From: Pirellulaceae bacterium
GTDB taxonomy: Bacteria; Planctomycetota; Planctomycetia; Pirellulales; Pirellulaceae
Reading direction: 5' to 3'
Length of the DNA: 64,000 nucleotides
NCBI GenBank assembly: GCA_019636385.1
Contig: JAHBXT010000001.1
Coordinates: forward strand, 434,001-498,000
Below, piece after piece: positions 44,102 through 54,398 of this stretch; positions within the stretch are counted from its first letter, which is position 1; each line of letters begins with the position of its first letter. The notes beneath the pieces are model-generated. The model ran no database searches. It was not told the origin of the DNA and saw nothing but the letters and a program-made list of their open reading frames with translations. Both the position numbers and the translations under genes were made by a program.

Positions 44102-44461
44102 AGAGCAAGTGATAGTTGAGTTTAGCCGGGGTTTATTGGGGCTAGTCGGTGGCACCCCAACGCAGCCACCCCCGCGCACTCGGTGGAAGTGGTATCAAAA
44201 GGTAGCCAGGGTCGCGCAGACCTTGGAGCCTGAATGATTAATTTCACAGCAAAGGGGTTGACCTAGCTGCTAAAAATGAAGTGCCAACAACCCGCCCATA
44301 ACCCACATAACGTCATCGCCATCGCTGGCTCTAATCTTCGCCAGCCCCTGCCTGGGGGCTGATGGCCCTCAGAAGCCAGACAACTCAATCTACCAACACC
44401 TGGCAACGGCAACCACCCGATCAGTAACATTCAGCGTCTGGCAATGGTGGCTACTAGATGA
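44102..44461. other. Intergenic region upstream of the glycine riboswitch
   Basis: No gene was found. A hairpin AGCCCC/GGGGCT at 44343-44360 has no T-run. A possible -10 box, TACAAT (44462-44467), just downstream would start transcription about ten bases before the riboswitch; the -35 partner is unclear. Confidence 0.4.
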
Positions 44462-44483
44462 TACAATGAGTGGCACGGTGTAG

Positions 44484-44724
44484 ATTCCGGTGGGAGAGTT
44501 TTTGATTGCCTGCGAGCGATCAAAACGCCGAAGGCGCAAGGTGTAGCCCTCAATCGCTCAGGTACCCAGAACTGCCGGAAGTTCGACCGTCTCTGGAGAG
44601 AGATTCCGCAAAATAAATTTGCGAGAATCCACCGAAGGGGAAACGATCGCACCATCCCTGCATCACGTGTGTATGCAGCGGTGTGTTGGGATTGGACAGC
44701 TCTCAGGTACACGGACAGAGGGGC
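44484..44724 (+). ncRNA. Tandem glycine riboswitch controlling gcvP
   Basis: Two glycine aptamers lie in series. Aptamer 1 (about 44484-44578) has GGTGGGAGAG, the core CGCCGAAGGCGCAAG and CGCTCAGGTACCCAGAAC. Aptamer 2 (about 44588-44724) has TCTGGAGAGAG, CCACCGAAGGGGAAACGA and CTCTCAGGTACACGGACAGA. These are the conserved elements of the gcvT-type motif. The linker between them is about ten bases. It ends about 85 bases before the gcvP start. Glycine binding is expected to turn expression on. No T-run terminator is seen between the switch and gcvP, so control may act on translation initiation. Confidence 0.92.
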
Positions 44725-44808
44725 CAGTTGGTCGTTGTTTACTAGCGCTGCGGTAGTTGCGCTGGCAGCAGCGACGCTTTTGTGGCTTCTATATCGAATG
44801 AACCTTGC

Positions 44809-47760
44809 ATGTCCCCTTCGTCTGCAACATCGGCATCTGCACCCTCAGATTCATCTGTCACCTCCGCCTCGGTAGCGGGTCGTTCAGCCAAGCAAGCGAG
44901 CGAACAATTGTCGCCGTTTGTTGGTCGACATATTGGTCCTCGATCAGACGAAATCCAGCACATGCTGCGCAGCCTGGGCTTCGAAAGCCTGGAGGCACTG
45001 ACTGCAGCCGTTGTACCGGCGAACATTCTGGAACTCACGCCTATCGAATTACCCTCTGGTGTCAGCGAACAACAAGCTCTGGCGGAATTGCGGGCCATGG
45101 CTGCGCGAAATCAAGTTCTGCGCAGTTTTATTGGCCAAGGCTACTACGGCACGCATGTGCCGCCAGTGATCCAGCGCAACGTACTGGAGAATCCAGGTTG
45201 GTACACGGCCTACACGCCTTATCAACCGGAGATTTCTCAAGGCCGCTTGGAGGTGTTGTTTTATTTCCAGACGTTGGTTTGTGAGCTGACCGGGATGGAC
45301 ATTGCCGGTGCTTCGCTGCTGGATGAAGCCACGGCAGCCGCTGAAGCGATGACGCTAGGCTTGCGACATGCTCGCCCCGGTGCCAATCGTATTCTCGTAT
45401 CCACCGCCTGCCATCCGCAGACAATCGCCATGATCCACACGCGGGCCCAGCCGCTGGGGGTGGAGATCGTCCAATTCGACGAACGTCAAGGCGTGGCGGA
45501 TTGGCAAGGAGTTTTCGCGCTGTTGGTACAGTATCCGGCCAGCGATGGACGGGTTGAAGATTGTACTCCACTGCTGGAACAAGCCCGGTCCCAGGGCGTG
45601 CGGACCATCGTAGCCAGTGATTTACTGGCGCTGATGCTGTTGAAAAACCCGGGTGCGATGGGTGCAGATGTTGTCATCGGATCAGCCCAGCGATTTGGAG
45701 TGCCGCTGGGATTTGGCGGTCCGCACGCCGCCTTCCTGGCAACTCGCGATGCGTACAAGCGATCGCTGCCCGGTCGGCTGGTGGGCCAAACGATCGATAC
45801 ACACGGTCAGCCAGCTTACCGCTTGGCGTTGCAGACTCGCGAACAACACATTCGTCGCGAGAAAGCAACCTCGAATATCTGCACGGCTCAGGCACTGCTG
45901 GCTATCATGTCTACGCTGTACGCCATGTATCATGGTCCCGAAGGCCTACAAGCTATAGCGGCTCGCGTCCACAAGCAGGCCAAGCGGCTAGCAACTGCGC
46001 TGTCGGCAGCCGGTTATCAACTGCGCCATGGCTCGTTCTTCGATACGCTGGCCGTTCATACGGGTGCTCAGACGGCTGCAGTCATGCGCCGGGCTGTCGA
46101 TGCTGGTTACAATCTGCGCGGCATCGACCAGCAGACCATCGGTATCGCTTTGGATGAGACTACGACCGAAGAAGATCTGCACAATGTAGCTCAGATCTTC
46201 GGTGCTATGCTCATGACTGACGATCCAGCTGTGACGACAATTGCCAAGGCAACTCCAGTCTCCGATCTGGGGATTGGCAAACAACTGTTGCGCCAAGACC
46301 AAGTGTTGACTCAACCAGCCTTTCATGCATACCGCAGCGAGACCGAGATGATGCGCTATCTACGGCGTCTGGCCGAGATGGATATTGCGCTGGACCGGGC
46401 GATGATACCGTTGGGTTCGTGTACGATGAAGCTGAACGCGGCCGCCGAATTGTCGCCGGTTTCTTGGCCTGAGTTTAGCCACATCCATCCGCTGGCACCT
46501 GCGGACCAGTCTGCTGGATATCGGCAATTGGTCGAGCAATTGGAAAGCATGTTATGTGCAATTACCGGCTATGCTGCGGTGTCGCTGCAGCCCAATGCCG
46601 GGTCGCAGGGCGAGTATGCCGGGCTACTGGCGATTCGTCAGTATCATCAATCGCGTGGAGATGGTCAGCGCGATATCTGCTTGATTCCTAGCAGCGCTCA
46701 CGGTACCAATCCAGCCAGTGCGCAGATGTGCAACATGCGTGTGCAAGTCGTGCAGTGTGACGCAGCAGGCAATGTCGACCTGACCGACCTGGATGCCAAG
46801 ATCGCAGCCCACTCCGGACGCATCGCAGCCATCATGCTGACCTACCCTTCAACGCACGGAGTGTTTGAGGAAGGGGTGCGCGCGATATGTGACAAAGTTC
46901 ATGCCGCTGGCGGCCAGGTGTACATCGACGGAGCCAATCTGAACGCGCTCGTGGGACTGGCCAAACCGGGCAGCTTTGGTGGCGATGTTTCACACTTGAA
47001 CCTGCACAAGACGTTCTGCATTCCGCACGGTGGTGGCGGTCCCGGAATTGGCCCAGTGGCAGTTCGCGCCCATTTAGCCCCATACCTGCCGCGTGATGGA
47101 CGCGACAATGGCCGTGGTGGGCCGATGGTCAGTGCCGCCGCCTTTGGCAGTGCAGGCATTCTGCCGATTTCGTGGATGTACATTCGCATGATGGGTGCCG
47201 CGGGATTGCGGCGCGCGACCCAAGTAGCCATTCTGAGCGCCAATTACATTGCTCAGCAACTCAAGAGCAAGTACCAGGTGTTGTTCACCGGTCGCAGCGG
47301 CTTGGTAGCTCACGAATGCATTTTGGATACGCGACCGTTGCAAGCTGGCGGTTTGATATCGGTAGACGATCTGGCCAAACGGTTGATTGACTACGGCTTT
47401 CACGCTCCAACCATGTCCTTCCCGGTAGCCGGGACGCTGATGATCGAACCAACTGAGAGCGAATCATTAGCCGAGCTAGATCGCTTTATCCGGGCGATGC
47501 TGTCGATCTACAGCGAATATGAGCAGGTGCGCGACGGAGTCTGGCCCAAGGACAACAATCCGCTGCGCGGTGCACCGCATACGTTGCAGTCGATTTTGGA
47601 TGACAGCAAGTTAGCCTACCCCAAGCGACTAGCCGTCTGTCCTGATCCGCACAGCGACTACCGCGTCAAATACTTCCCGCCCGTCGGCCGCGTGGACAAT
47701 GTCTATGGCGATCGCAACCTAGTATGCGCTTGCCCGCCCCCTGCTCGGTATGAGGAGTAG
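44809..47760 (+). CDS. gcvP: Glycine dehydrogenase (decarboxylating), P protein
   Basis: 983 residues from ATG 44809; a GTG at 44782 in frame is an alternative. This is the full-length, fused form (subunits 1 and 2 together). It decarboxylates glycine with pyridoxal phosphate and passes the aminomethyl group to lipoylated H protein. Motifs: '[20 protein letters not shown]' at the N-terminus, '[20 protein letters not shown]', '[20 protein letters not shown]', the PLP-lysine segment '[20 protein letters not shown]', and '[18 protein letters not shown]' near the end. The first 40 residues are Ser/Ala-rich. No gcvT, gcvH or lpd gene is in the window. A glycine riboswitch lies directly upstream. 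Confidence 0.97.
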   Translation: MSPSSATSASAPSDSSVTSASVAGRSAKQASEQLSPFVGRHIGPRSDEIQHMLRSLGFESLEALTAAVVPANILELTPIELPSGVSEQQALAELRAMAARNQVLRSFIGQGYYGTHVPPVIQRNVLENPGWYTAYTPYQPEISQGRLEVLFYFQTLVCELTGMDIAGASLLDEATAAAEAMTLGLRHARPGANRILVSTACHPQTIAMIHTRAQPLGVEIVQFDERQGVADWQGVFALLVQYPASDGRVEDCTPLLEQARSQGVRTIVASDLLALMLLKNPGAMGADVVIGSAQRFGVPLGFGGPHAAFLATRDAYKRSLPGRLVGQTIDTHGQPAYRLALQTREQHIRREKATSNICTAQALLAIMSTLYAMYHGPEGLQAIAARVHKQAKRLATALSAAGYQLRHGSFFDTLAVHTGAQTAAVMRRAVDAGYNLRGIDQQTIGIALDETTTEEDLHNVAQIFGAMLMTDDPAVTTIAKATPVSDLGIGKQLLRQDQVLTQPAFHAYRSETEMMRYLRRLAEMDIALDRAMIPLGSCTMKLNAAAELSPVSWPEFSHIHPLAPADQSAGYRQLVEQLESMLCAITGYAAVSLQPNAGSQGEYAGLLAIRQYHQSRGDGQRDICLIPSSAHGTNPASAQMCNMRVQVVQCDAAGNVDLTDLDAKIAAHSGRIAAIMLTYPSTHGVFEEGVRAICDKVHAAGGQVYIDGANLNALVGLAKPGSFGGDVSHLNLHKTFCIPHGGGGPGIGPVAVRAHLAPYLPRDGRDNGRGGPMVSAAAFGSAGILPISWMYIRMMGAAGLRRATQVAILSANYIAQQLKSKYQVLFTGRSGLVAHECILDTRPLQAGGLISVDDLAKRLIDYGFHAPTMSFPVAGTLMIEPTESESLAELDRFIRAMLSIYSEYEQVRDGVWPKDNNPLRGAPHTLQSILDDSKLAYPKRLAVCPDPHSDYRVKYFPPVGRVDNVYGDRNLVCACPPPARYEE

Positions 47761-47902
47761 GCGTGTGCAACATGCCAGTAACCCGATCACGCAGGTGGTG
47801 GTCCGGCTCAGAGCCCGACCGACTGCGTTTGATCTGAGTTGCTGGCCGGTCGAATTCTCTGAGCCTCGCTGCCAGATTGCGCCAGCTCCGCTGGTCTCTC
47901 CC

Positions 47903-49270
47903 CTACAAGCCTTTACGAAGGAGAGTCCACCCTAAATAGACGCCGGTCCCAATGGCGAAAGTGGCCAGCATGGCGATGAATTGCTGGGTGCGCTGCTGGG
48001 CTGCGGCCACCAAGAAGCAGAGACTCATCGCTAAGTAAATGGCGGCGGACAGTTGTTCTATCCTGCCCAGCGGCGGAGAGTGCGGTTGACGGCGGCGAAT
48101 CCACCACAGGGCCGCGACCGTCATGGATCCACACGCTGATAGCGTCAGCCCCAAGTAGGTCATCAGCTCCAAGATGCTTCCGAGAAACACAGCGACAATA
48201 CTCAGCACGGCTTGCAACGCGATGGCCCAACGAAAATTGTCGGCATCTAATATCTTTGGCATAACCCCATCTGCAGCCATTTGTCGGTAGACTCGTGGAC
48301 CGAGCATCAACATCGCAAACACGCTGGTCAGCATGGCTAGCAGGATGGTTGCGCGCAGCAGTTCGGCCAGTCGGTCGCCACCCAATACTTGTGCCGCGAT
48401 CAGGGCTACATTTTCGCGCCCACTGCCATCTGCGTGCACTAACGCTTGAGGGCCTGGTGCGTACACAATTATCCAGTTCAATACGCAGTACAACAGCGTC
48501 ACAAGTAGCGTCCCCCACAACATAGCTTGCGGGACTTGGCGGCTGGTGCGCGGCGACTCGGCGGCCACGTATACGGCAGCGTTGAATCCGGTGTAGCTGA
48601 GAGCGATCCAGGACATCGATCCCACCAAGGTCCACCACTGGCTGACCTCGGGTGGCAAAAGATTGCCGGAGCGCTCAGGCAACGGTGCCCCGCCGAGCCA
48701 GTTCCCAGCGCTGAATTGCCATAATCCTACAATGATAAACGGCAGCAGCAACAACAACTTGACGGCCACCAAACCGTTCTGAGTCCGCGTGCCCAGGCGT
48801 ATTCCGAACGCGTGGCACAGCGCTGCGACCATAATGCACACGGCCGCAACCCAGGCAATCTGCGGTTGATCTGATCGCGTTTCGGGTAACAGATGTACTG
48901 CCGCGGCTTTAGCCGACAATGCAATGGGCGCGGTGAATCCAGCTATCAGCGAGATCCAGCCAGCCAAAAAGCCGATGCTCGGATGCGCCAATCTGCTCAG
49001 GAAGGCATACTCGCCGCCAGAAATTGGCAGTCGCGACACAAGACTGCCGTACGCGTGGGCTCCACTGATGGCCCACACGCCGCACAGCATCCAAGCCAGC
49101 ATCACGCGACCTGGATTGCCCAGCACCGAAAGTGAGAAACCGCTGGAGGTAAATACACCCACGCCAATCATGTTCGCTACGACCAGTCCGATCAACGACG
49201 CAAACCCCAACGATTTCTCGGGGCTGACTGGACTGGGCGAATTGGCGGTATCTGTTTCCGATGGTGGCAT
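47903..49270 (-). CDS. APC-family amino acid permease
   Basis: 455 residues with about twelve transmembrane helices. After a short polar N-terminus the first helix carries the family glycine motif: 'LIGLVVANMIGVGVFTSSGF'. Helix 2-3 'PISGGEYAFLSRLAHPSIGF' with 'LAGWISLIAGF' and 'SYTGFNAAVYVAAESPR' are typical of amino acid/polyamine/organocation transporters. It probably moves amino acids across the inner membrane by cation symport or exchange; the substrate cannot be assigned. Its neighbours are glycine- and glutamate-metabolism genes, which fits an amino-acid role. It ends convergent with gcvP. Confidence 0.92.
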   Translation of the reverse strand: MPPSETDTANSPSPVSPEKSLGFASLIGLVVANMIGVGVFTSSGFSLSVLGNPGRVMLAWMLCGVWAISGAHAYGSLVSRLPISGGEYAFLSRLAHPSIGFLAGWISLIAGFTAPIALSAKAAAVHLLPETRSDQPQIAWVAAVCIMVAALCHAFGIRLGTRTQNGLVAVKLLLLLPFIIVGLWQFSAGNWLGGAPLPERSGNLLPPEVSQWWTLVGSMSWIALSYTGFNAAVYVAAESPRTSRQVPQAMLWGTLLVTLLYCVLNWIIVYAPGPQALVHADGSGRENVALIAAQVLGGDRLAELLRATILLAMLTSVFAMLMLGPRVYRQMAADGVMPKILDADNFRWAIALQAVLSIVAVFLGSILELMTYLGLTLSACGSMTVAALWWIRRRQPHSPPLGRIEQLSAAIYLAMSLCFLVAAAQQRTQQFIAMLATFAIGTGVYLGWTLLRKGL

Positions 49271-49533
49271 GGTTGCATTTTAGCTGGCTAAGCGTCCAAG
49301 GGTCTTGTAGAGTGGGTCCAGCGGATGAGTATCGAAATCTTATCGCAATGCATGAAGTCACTTCTGGGCCCAAGCGACGCAACCTCGCGCCGGCCCACCA
49401 CGGACATGAACCGTTATGCTGATAGTTTATCTGTGAGCGGGTGATTGTCATGGCTACCCGAATATGCCATGCTCTTGTCTTGTGACAATGTAATGGTTCG
49501 CGTTCCATCCAGCAGCGCAGCAAACGACAAAAC

Positions 49534-50949
49534 ATGACGCAGACAATTAGCTTTCGACAGCAGGTCAATCGGTACTTTGACTCGGCAGCGGCTTGGACCA
49601 AACACGACCCAACGCTGCTAGCACAAATTCGCGAGTGTAATTTTGTGGGTCGATTTGCGTTTCCCGTTGAGCTGGACAATGGCAAGATCCAAGTCATCCA
49701 TGCCTGGAGGGCGCAGCATAGCTGCCACAAACTGCCCACCAAAGGCGGCATTCGCTTCAGCACTTCGGTCAACGAGGACGAAGTCACAGCGCTGGCCAGT
49801 CTGATGACCTACAAATGTGCGATTGTCGATGTACCCTACGGCGGCGCGAAGGGCGGTGTGGCCATCGACCGACAACGCTACTCGGCTGCAGAATTGGAAC
49901 GGATCACGCGGCGATTTACCTTTGAGTTGAATCGCAAACATCTGATTGGTCCCGGCATCGATGTGCCTGCGCCCGACATGGGTACCAGCTCGGCGGAGAT
50001 GGCCTGGATTGCCGACACCTATGCGACGCTGAACAACGGCGAACTGAATGCGATGGCGGCGGTTACTGGCAAACCGATTCCGCTGGGCGGCATACGAGGC
50101 CGTACGGAGGCCACCGGGCTAGGTGTGTTTTTTGGGGTGCGCGAAGCCTGCAGTATGGTCCAAGATATGCGTCGTCTGGGACTATCACCCGGTATCGAAG
50201 GCAAGACGGTCGCCATTCAAGGTTTTGGCAATGTGGGCTACCACACCGCCAAGTTTTTGGCTGAGGCCGGTGCGAAAGTGATCGCTGTCGGCGACTTGGC
50301 GGGGACGATCTGTAACTCGCAAGGGCTGGACATCGCAGCCGTCGACCAGCATCGGCAGCAAACCGGTTCGATCATCGGCGCTCCAGGCTCACAATTGGCT
50401 TCACCCGGCAGCAGTGTGCTGGAGCTGGAATGCGATATCCTGATTCCCGCCGCACTGGAAAACGTGATCACGCATGAGAACGCAGGCAAGATTCGCGCCA
50501 AGATCATCGGCGAAGCCGCCAATGGGCCCACGACGGCCGAGGCCAATCGAATGCTGGTCGAGCGCAATATTCTAGTCATCCCCGATGCCTACCTGAACGC
50601 AGGGGGAGTGACAGTATCCTATTTCGAGTGGCTCAAAAACTTATCCCATGTGCGTTTTGGTCGACTGGAAAAGCGTTTTGAAGAACTGTCATTTCGGCGG
50701 TTGGTGGCTGCGCTTGAGTCAGCCACGGACAAGCGGTTTGGAGCGAGCGAGATTAGCATGTTGACGCAAGGGGCCGACGAGCAGACTCTGGTCCGTTCGG
50801 GATTAGAAGAGACGATGGCTAGCGCTTATCAGCAGATTCGCGAAACGCATTTGATGCTGGATGGCAAAGTCGATCTACGGACAGCCGCCTTCGTCAACGC
50901 TATCAACAAGATTGCCGTCTGCTACGAAGAGCTGGGCATTTTCCCGTAA
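49534..50949 (+). CDS. Glu/Leu/Phe/Val dehydrogenase (probably glutamate dehydrogenase)
   Basis: 471 residues. The enzyme interconverts an amino acid and its 2-oxo acid with NAD(P). Motifs: 'LPTKGGIRFSTSVNEDEVTA' (substrate-binding Lys), 'SLMTYKCAIVDVPYGGAKGG' (catalytic-site Lys), 'GPGIDVPAPDMGTSSAEMAW', 'TGLGVFFGVREA' and the Rossmann 'VAIQGFGNVGYHTAKFLAEA'. 'NAGGVTVSYFEWLKNLSHVR' is typical of glutamate dehydrogenase rather than leucine or phenylalanine dehydrogenase. It is about 40 residues longer than most because of a C-terminal part after the usual end. It may work with the divergent amino acid permease gene. Confidence 0.93.
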   Translation: MTQTISFRQQVNRYFDSAAAWTKHDPTLLAQIRECNFVGRFAFPVELDNGKIQVIHAWRAQHSCHKLPTKGGIRFSTSVNEDEVTALASLMTYKCAIVDVPYGGAKGGVAIDRQRYSAAELERITRRFTFELNRKHLIGPGIDVPAPDMGTSSAEMAWIADTYATLNNGELNAMAAVTGKPIPLGGIRGRTEATGLGVFFGVREACSMVQDMRRLGLSPGIEGKTVAIQGFGNVGYHTAKFLAEAGAKVIAVGDLAGTICNSQGLDIAAVDQHRQQTGSIIGAPGSQLASPGSSVLELECDILIPAALENVITHENAGKIRAKIIGEAANGPTTAEANRMLVERNILVIPDAYLNAGGVTVSYFEWLKNLSHVRFGRLEKRFEELSFRRLVAALESATDKRFGASEISMLTQGADEQTLVRSGLEETMASAYQQIRETHLMLDGKVDLRTAAFVNAINKIAVCYEELGIFP

Positions 50950-51318
50950 TTCGTTGCCCCTGAGGCCACTCAGGTAACAACACCCCAGTCGGTCGCATAG
51001 CTTACAACTGCTACCTAGATGTAAAGTCTATGCAGAGTAACGTGATATCAAGCTGAAGGATCAGGATAGCGCGGCTGGAGTTGACGTTACCAAGCGATGC
51101 CAGCCGACTGGCTGGTTCCGGCTCACGTTCAGCCGTTGGATGGCTCTTCCTCTAGTTCTCATGCATCTCCGTTGTTGTCGTCTAGAATTCTAATGTACCC
51201 ATTCTTCGAGTCGATCTGCGGACTTGCGAAAGCCTGGGCTGGTGTGGGACACAGACTGGCGGCGCGTGAGGCAGGCGGGAGCGCATCCTGCAGACTAAGA
51301 CTGGGCCTGAAACTCGGC
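50950..51318. other. Convergent intergenic region, nothing recognised
   Basis: It separates the convergent dehydrogenase and mcsB genes. The one long frame (51097-51414) overlaps mcsB on the other strand and has no ribosome site. No terminator with a T-run was identified. Confidence 0.4.
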
Positions 51319-52377
51319 TCAGCCTTGGGCCGGTTTCATGTGCGATTGCAGATAGTTGGCGCGTTCAATGTTGCGTTCGCTGCCGGACAAGTCATGCCCG
51401 AGCAGTTTCTGTAAATGAGCCGGCTGTGTTTGCACAAACAGTTTGTTGATCGTGGGGATGTCGATAGCCTGGATCAGGCCCAAGTTAACTCCCATGCGAA
51501 CCTTAGACAGATAATGCAGCGTCTCTTCGCTGCTGATCTTCTTGGCGGTACACAAGATCCCATAAGCGCGGCTCACATCATCGTGCAGATCTTGCTCACT
51601 TTCGACGAGCAAAAACTGTCGGGCCTTGCGTTCGTATTCGATGATTCGCGGCACGACTTCGCTGACGGTCTGCACCAATTCATCTTCGGTGCGCCCCAGC
51701 GTAATTTGATTACTGACCTGGTAAAAGTCGCCCATGAATTGTGAGCCCTCGCCGTACAGTCCGCGGACAGTCACGTTGATCTTCTGCAAACTGCGAAATA
51801 CCTTTTCGATCTCGCGGGTCACCACCAGCGCGGGCAAGTGCAGCATGACGCTGACGCGAAGTCCGGTGCCAACATTGGTTGGGCAGGCCGTCAAGTAACC
51901 GAATTGCTCGTGAAAGGCGCAATTGAGTCGTTCTTGCAACAAATCGTCAATGGCATCAATCTGCTTCCATGCTTGTTGCACATCCAAACCGGTACACATA
52001 ACTTGAATGCGCAGGTGATCTTCTTCGTTGATCATAATGCTAAAGCGCTCATCATGGTCGATGGCCACCGCGCGATCACCCGTGCCTTCGGCCAGTTCCA
52101 AACTCATCAATTGCCGCTCAACCAAGAAATGGCGATCGATATCTTTGAGCGTTCCTACCCGCAGAAACATCATGCCGGACCAATCTGGGACAGACTGGAT
52201 GTGTTTGTGAACCGTCTTGACGATCTGTGTTCGTTCTTCGTTGTTGGCCCGACGAACAAACGGGAATTCAGCCAGGTTGCGTGCCAGTCGCACGCGACTG
52301 CTAATGACGATGTCGGACTCGGGGCCCGATCCGCGTAGCCACTGTCCACACTTGCCAACCAGATCGTTAATTTCCAC
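51319..52377 (-). CDS. mcsB: Protein-arginine kinase McsB
   Basis: 352 residues, normal for McsB. It has the bacterial ATP:guanido phosphotransferase catalytic domain and phosphorylates arginine side chains on proteins. Motifs: 'DIVISSRVRLARNLAEFPFV' (nucleotide-binding Arg residues), 'MINEEDHLRIQVMCTGLDVQ', 'FGYLTACPTNVGTGLRVSVM' (the CPTNxGTGxR guanido-kinase signature with the reactive Cys) and 'VRGLYGEGSQFMGDFYQVSN'. In Firmicutes it marks proteins for ClpCP and inactivates the repressor CtsR. The mcsA-like activator gene lies 78 bases upstream on the same strand. No ctsR or clpC is in the window. Confidence 0.95.
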   Translation of the reverse strand: MEINDLVGKCGQWLRGSGPESDIVISSRVRLARNLAEFPFVRRANNEERTQIVKTVHKHIQSVPDWSGMMFLRVGTLKDIDRHFLVERQLMSLELAEGTGDRAVAIDHDERFSIMINEEDHLRIQVMCTGLDVQQAWKQIDAIDDLLQERLNCAFHEQFGYLTACPTNVGTGLRVSVMLHLPALVVTREIEKVFRSLQKINVTVRGLYGEGSQFMGDFYQVSNQITLGRTEDELVQTVSEVVPRIIEYERKARQFLLVESEQDLHDDVSRAYGILCTAKKISSEETLHYLSKVRMGVNLGLIQAIDIPTINKLFVQTQPAHLQKLLGHDLSGSERNIERANYLQSHMKPAQG

Positions 52378-52454
52378 GATTTACGACGCTTTGATTAATA
52401 ACAGCACTAAATGATTGAATCTGGTGTTTCTCACGAGGTTGACCAACGGTCAGC

Positions 52455-53015
52455 TCAACCTTCATCGGCTGAGTGCGGTGGAGTCTGTTGGTTGATTTCA
52501 TCCCAAACCGCTTCATCACCTTGTTGAGTCCGCTGAATCCAGTCGCGAATTTTGCTAGCCTTTTCGTAATTCTCGTGGTTGATCGCATCCTGCATCTCTC
52601 TGCGTAGTTGCAACAAGCGATGCTGACGATCTGGTGCTCCCAACGGCCGACTGGGGCGTTTGCCTTGGTGGGTTGTCGAGCCGTGAATATTCTTGAGCAG
52701 CGGTTCTAAATCCGGCTGGAAGCATACATAGTCATAGGCACATCCCAAGCGACCTGCCTGACGAAATTCAGCAAAACTAAGTCCACACATCGGGCAAGTC
52801 TTCTTGTCGAGCTTGGCAAGTTGTTCGGCGGTCTGTTCCAGTTTGAGTTGTTTGGCCAACAAATTGGCCAAGGCATTGGGCGGGACGTCCTCGGTCTCTT
52901 GAGCCAGATAGATTCTGGCATGCTCTTCGCATAGATGCACCTTCACCGGACCGCTGGGCTGAGTCAGCTCGGTAATGTGAAACGTGGCAGGCTTTTCGCA
53001 ATGTTGACACTTCAT
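52455..53015 (-). CDS. mcsA: McsA-like zinc-finger and UVR-motif protein
   Basis: 186 residues. Zinc-binding pairs include CQHC at residues 3-6, CEEH near 28 and CPMCG near 95, with further Cys in 'GRLGCAYDYVCFQPDLEPLL'. The C-terminus has a UvrB/UvrC (UVR) motif: 'LQLRREMQDAINHENYEKAS' and 'KIRDWIQ'. This is the architecture of McsA, activator of the McsB arginine kinase. A neighbouring mcsB gene on the same strand confirms the assignment. Compared with the Bacillus protein the linker after the first zinc pair is longer. It likely acts in protein quality control. Confidence 0.92.
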   Translation of the reverse strand: MKCQHCEKPATFHITELTQPSGPVKVHLCEEHARIYLAQETEDVPPNALANLLAKQLKLEQTAEQLAKLDKKTCPMCGLSFAEFRQAGRLGCAYDYVCFQPDLEPLLKNIHGSTTHQGKRPSRPLGAPDRQHRLLQLRREMQDAINHENYEKASKIRDWIQRTQQGDEAVWDEINQQTPPHSADEG

Positions 53016-53055
53016 GACGGGCCGCGTGAATCAAGTTCAATTGTCGTTCGGAAGG

Positions 53056-53250
53056 TTAGACACAAAACGATACAATTTGCAGGACTATGTAAATGGTTAA
53101 CATGAACAGGGTAATCCGAAATGCGTTTCCCATGATCTCACCGATAATCAAGTCTCGCTTTTCATGGCGAGTCGCACCGATAACCGCTGCGCTAGCGGCT
53201 AATAATGGCACATACATTAACAAGTACATCCACGAAACGCTTACCAACAT
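53056..53250 (-). CDS. Small membrane protein of unknown function
   Basis: 64 residues from ATG 53250, with two transmembrane segments: 'WMYLLMYVPLLAASAAVIGA' and 'ITLFMLTIYIVLQIVSF', joined by a charged loop ('TRHEKRDLIIGEIMGNAF'). The hydrophobic pattern and charged loop look coding. It lies between the DUF6677-like gene and mcsA on the same strand, 40 bases before the latter. No family was recognised. Confidence 0.6.
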   Translation of the reverse strand: MLVSVSWMYLLMYVPLLAASAAVIGATRHEKRDLIIGEIMGNAFRITLFMLTIYIVLQIVSFCV

Positions 53251-53356
53251 GATCCATGCTCCGAAAACGACGAGCCCACGCCCGCCAACTCGCTCAGTAC
53301 AACTTCACCTAGCCTGTAAACTCACTTGCCTGTATCCGCCTCATTTATCTACAGCC

Positions 53357-53944
53357 TCATTTATCTTCTGATGGCGGGTTTTTCTTATGCGAACCTGGTG
53401 GCGGCAAAGGCCCAGAGTAAGCATCATAGACCGCCAGAATATTCAGCAACCCCGCGACCATCGTATATAACGTTCCCAGATCAAACCCAGATGCGGTCTT
53501 CTGATGCCACAGGTCCAATTGTTTGGTGCTGGTGGGTGCCGCAAAAATTGCTTGGTTATCGTCCGCATCAACGTTCGGGTCGTTTTCGAAAAACCAACCT
53601 TCAAACAGCGCTGAATTGCCACCGCTTTTGCGCCATGCTTGAACTGCAGCGGGGATGGCAGGTAGCCCCACGCCTGCTTGCAGAACATACTGCCATCGAC
53701 GTTCCACCCCATTCCATGAAGCATACACGCACCGCCCACCCGACACGATCATTCCCACGATCAGGCAGGACATAATCGACACAAAGTAGATCGCGGCCTT
53801 GAATTTTCGCTCTTGATAGTAATGTCCGGCACCGGGGACCAGCCACCCCAGAAAAGCTGCTAACCTGCGATTGTGCAAATTCAGCGGTTCGCCATCGGCA
53901 ATCACGAACTCGCCTGCCGTGGATGGATTGCGGCTTTGAGCCAT
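53357..53944 (-). CDS. Membrane protein, DUF6677-like
   Basis: 195 residues from ATG 53944; the frame continues up to 53974 (TTG). Residues 30-75 contain 'NRRLAAFLGWLVPGAGHYYQ' and 'KAAIYFVSIMSCLIVGMIVS', a pattern in planctomycete proteins of the DUF6677 type, where a 'PGxGHxYQ' motif sits between membrane segments. A second hydrophobic stretch ('LGTLYTMVAGLLNILAVYDA') is near residue 165. The family name is from memory and should be checked. Function unknown. It is the first gene of the likely operon leading to mcsA and mcsB. Confidence 0.7.
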   Translation of the reverse strand: MAQSRNPSTAGEFVIADGEPLNLHNRRLAAFLGWLVPGAGHYYQERKFKAAIYFVSIMSCLIVGMIVSGGRCVYASWNGVERRWQYVLQAGVGLPAIPAAVQAWRKSGGNSALFEGWFFENDPNVDADDNQAIFAAPTSTKQLDLWHQKTASGFDLGTLYTMVAGLLNILAVYDAYSGPLPPPGSHKKNPPSEDK

Positions 53945-54398
53945 ACAGTCAAACTCGCTTGCTACCCAGGGCAAATATGTGTGCCACTGGAGGGATCGTT
54001 AGTGGTTTTGTGGCGTGTCGCAGCCGACTTACTCAGAATCAAACCGATTCTGATCGGGCGCGACCGCAAGGAAACTCTCAGATCGGTATTCTATCCGGTT
54101 TGGTGCATGGGCAAAGAGTAGTTCAGTCTCTACCACTGCCACGAATTGCCGTCGGCCCCGCCTGCCCTTGAAACTCCTTCGGTCAAATTTTCATTCGATT
54201 CTCAAAGTAGAAATATTGGACTGCCCAGCTAAACTGGTCCAGTTCGCTGCTGATTTTGGCTTATATTGGTGGGGTTAGGCCAGTTGATTCCAATGCCATC
54301 TGCAGCCACCCTTGCCAGAGAGCGGACGCAATGTGCTGGTCCACGACCTAGTAACCGAAGCGACTACAGATTCAGAACTCCGATCAGAAATTTCAGCC
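53945..54398. other. Divergent intergenic region
   Basis: The gap holds promoters for the divergent DUF6677-like and giant dehydrogenase genes, but no boxes were clear. An eight-pair hairpin (TCAGAATC at 54033-54040 with GATTCTGA at 54046-54053) has no T-run. No gene was found. Confidence 0.4.

Noticed and set aside
44343..44360. Hairpin AGCCCC/GGGGCT as a terminator
   Set aside because: No T-run follows, and no gene on the plus strand ends before it.
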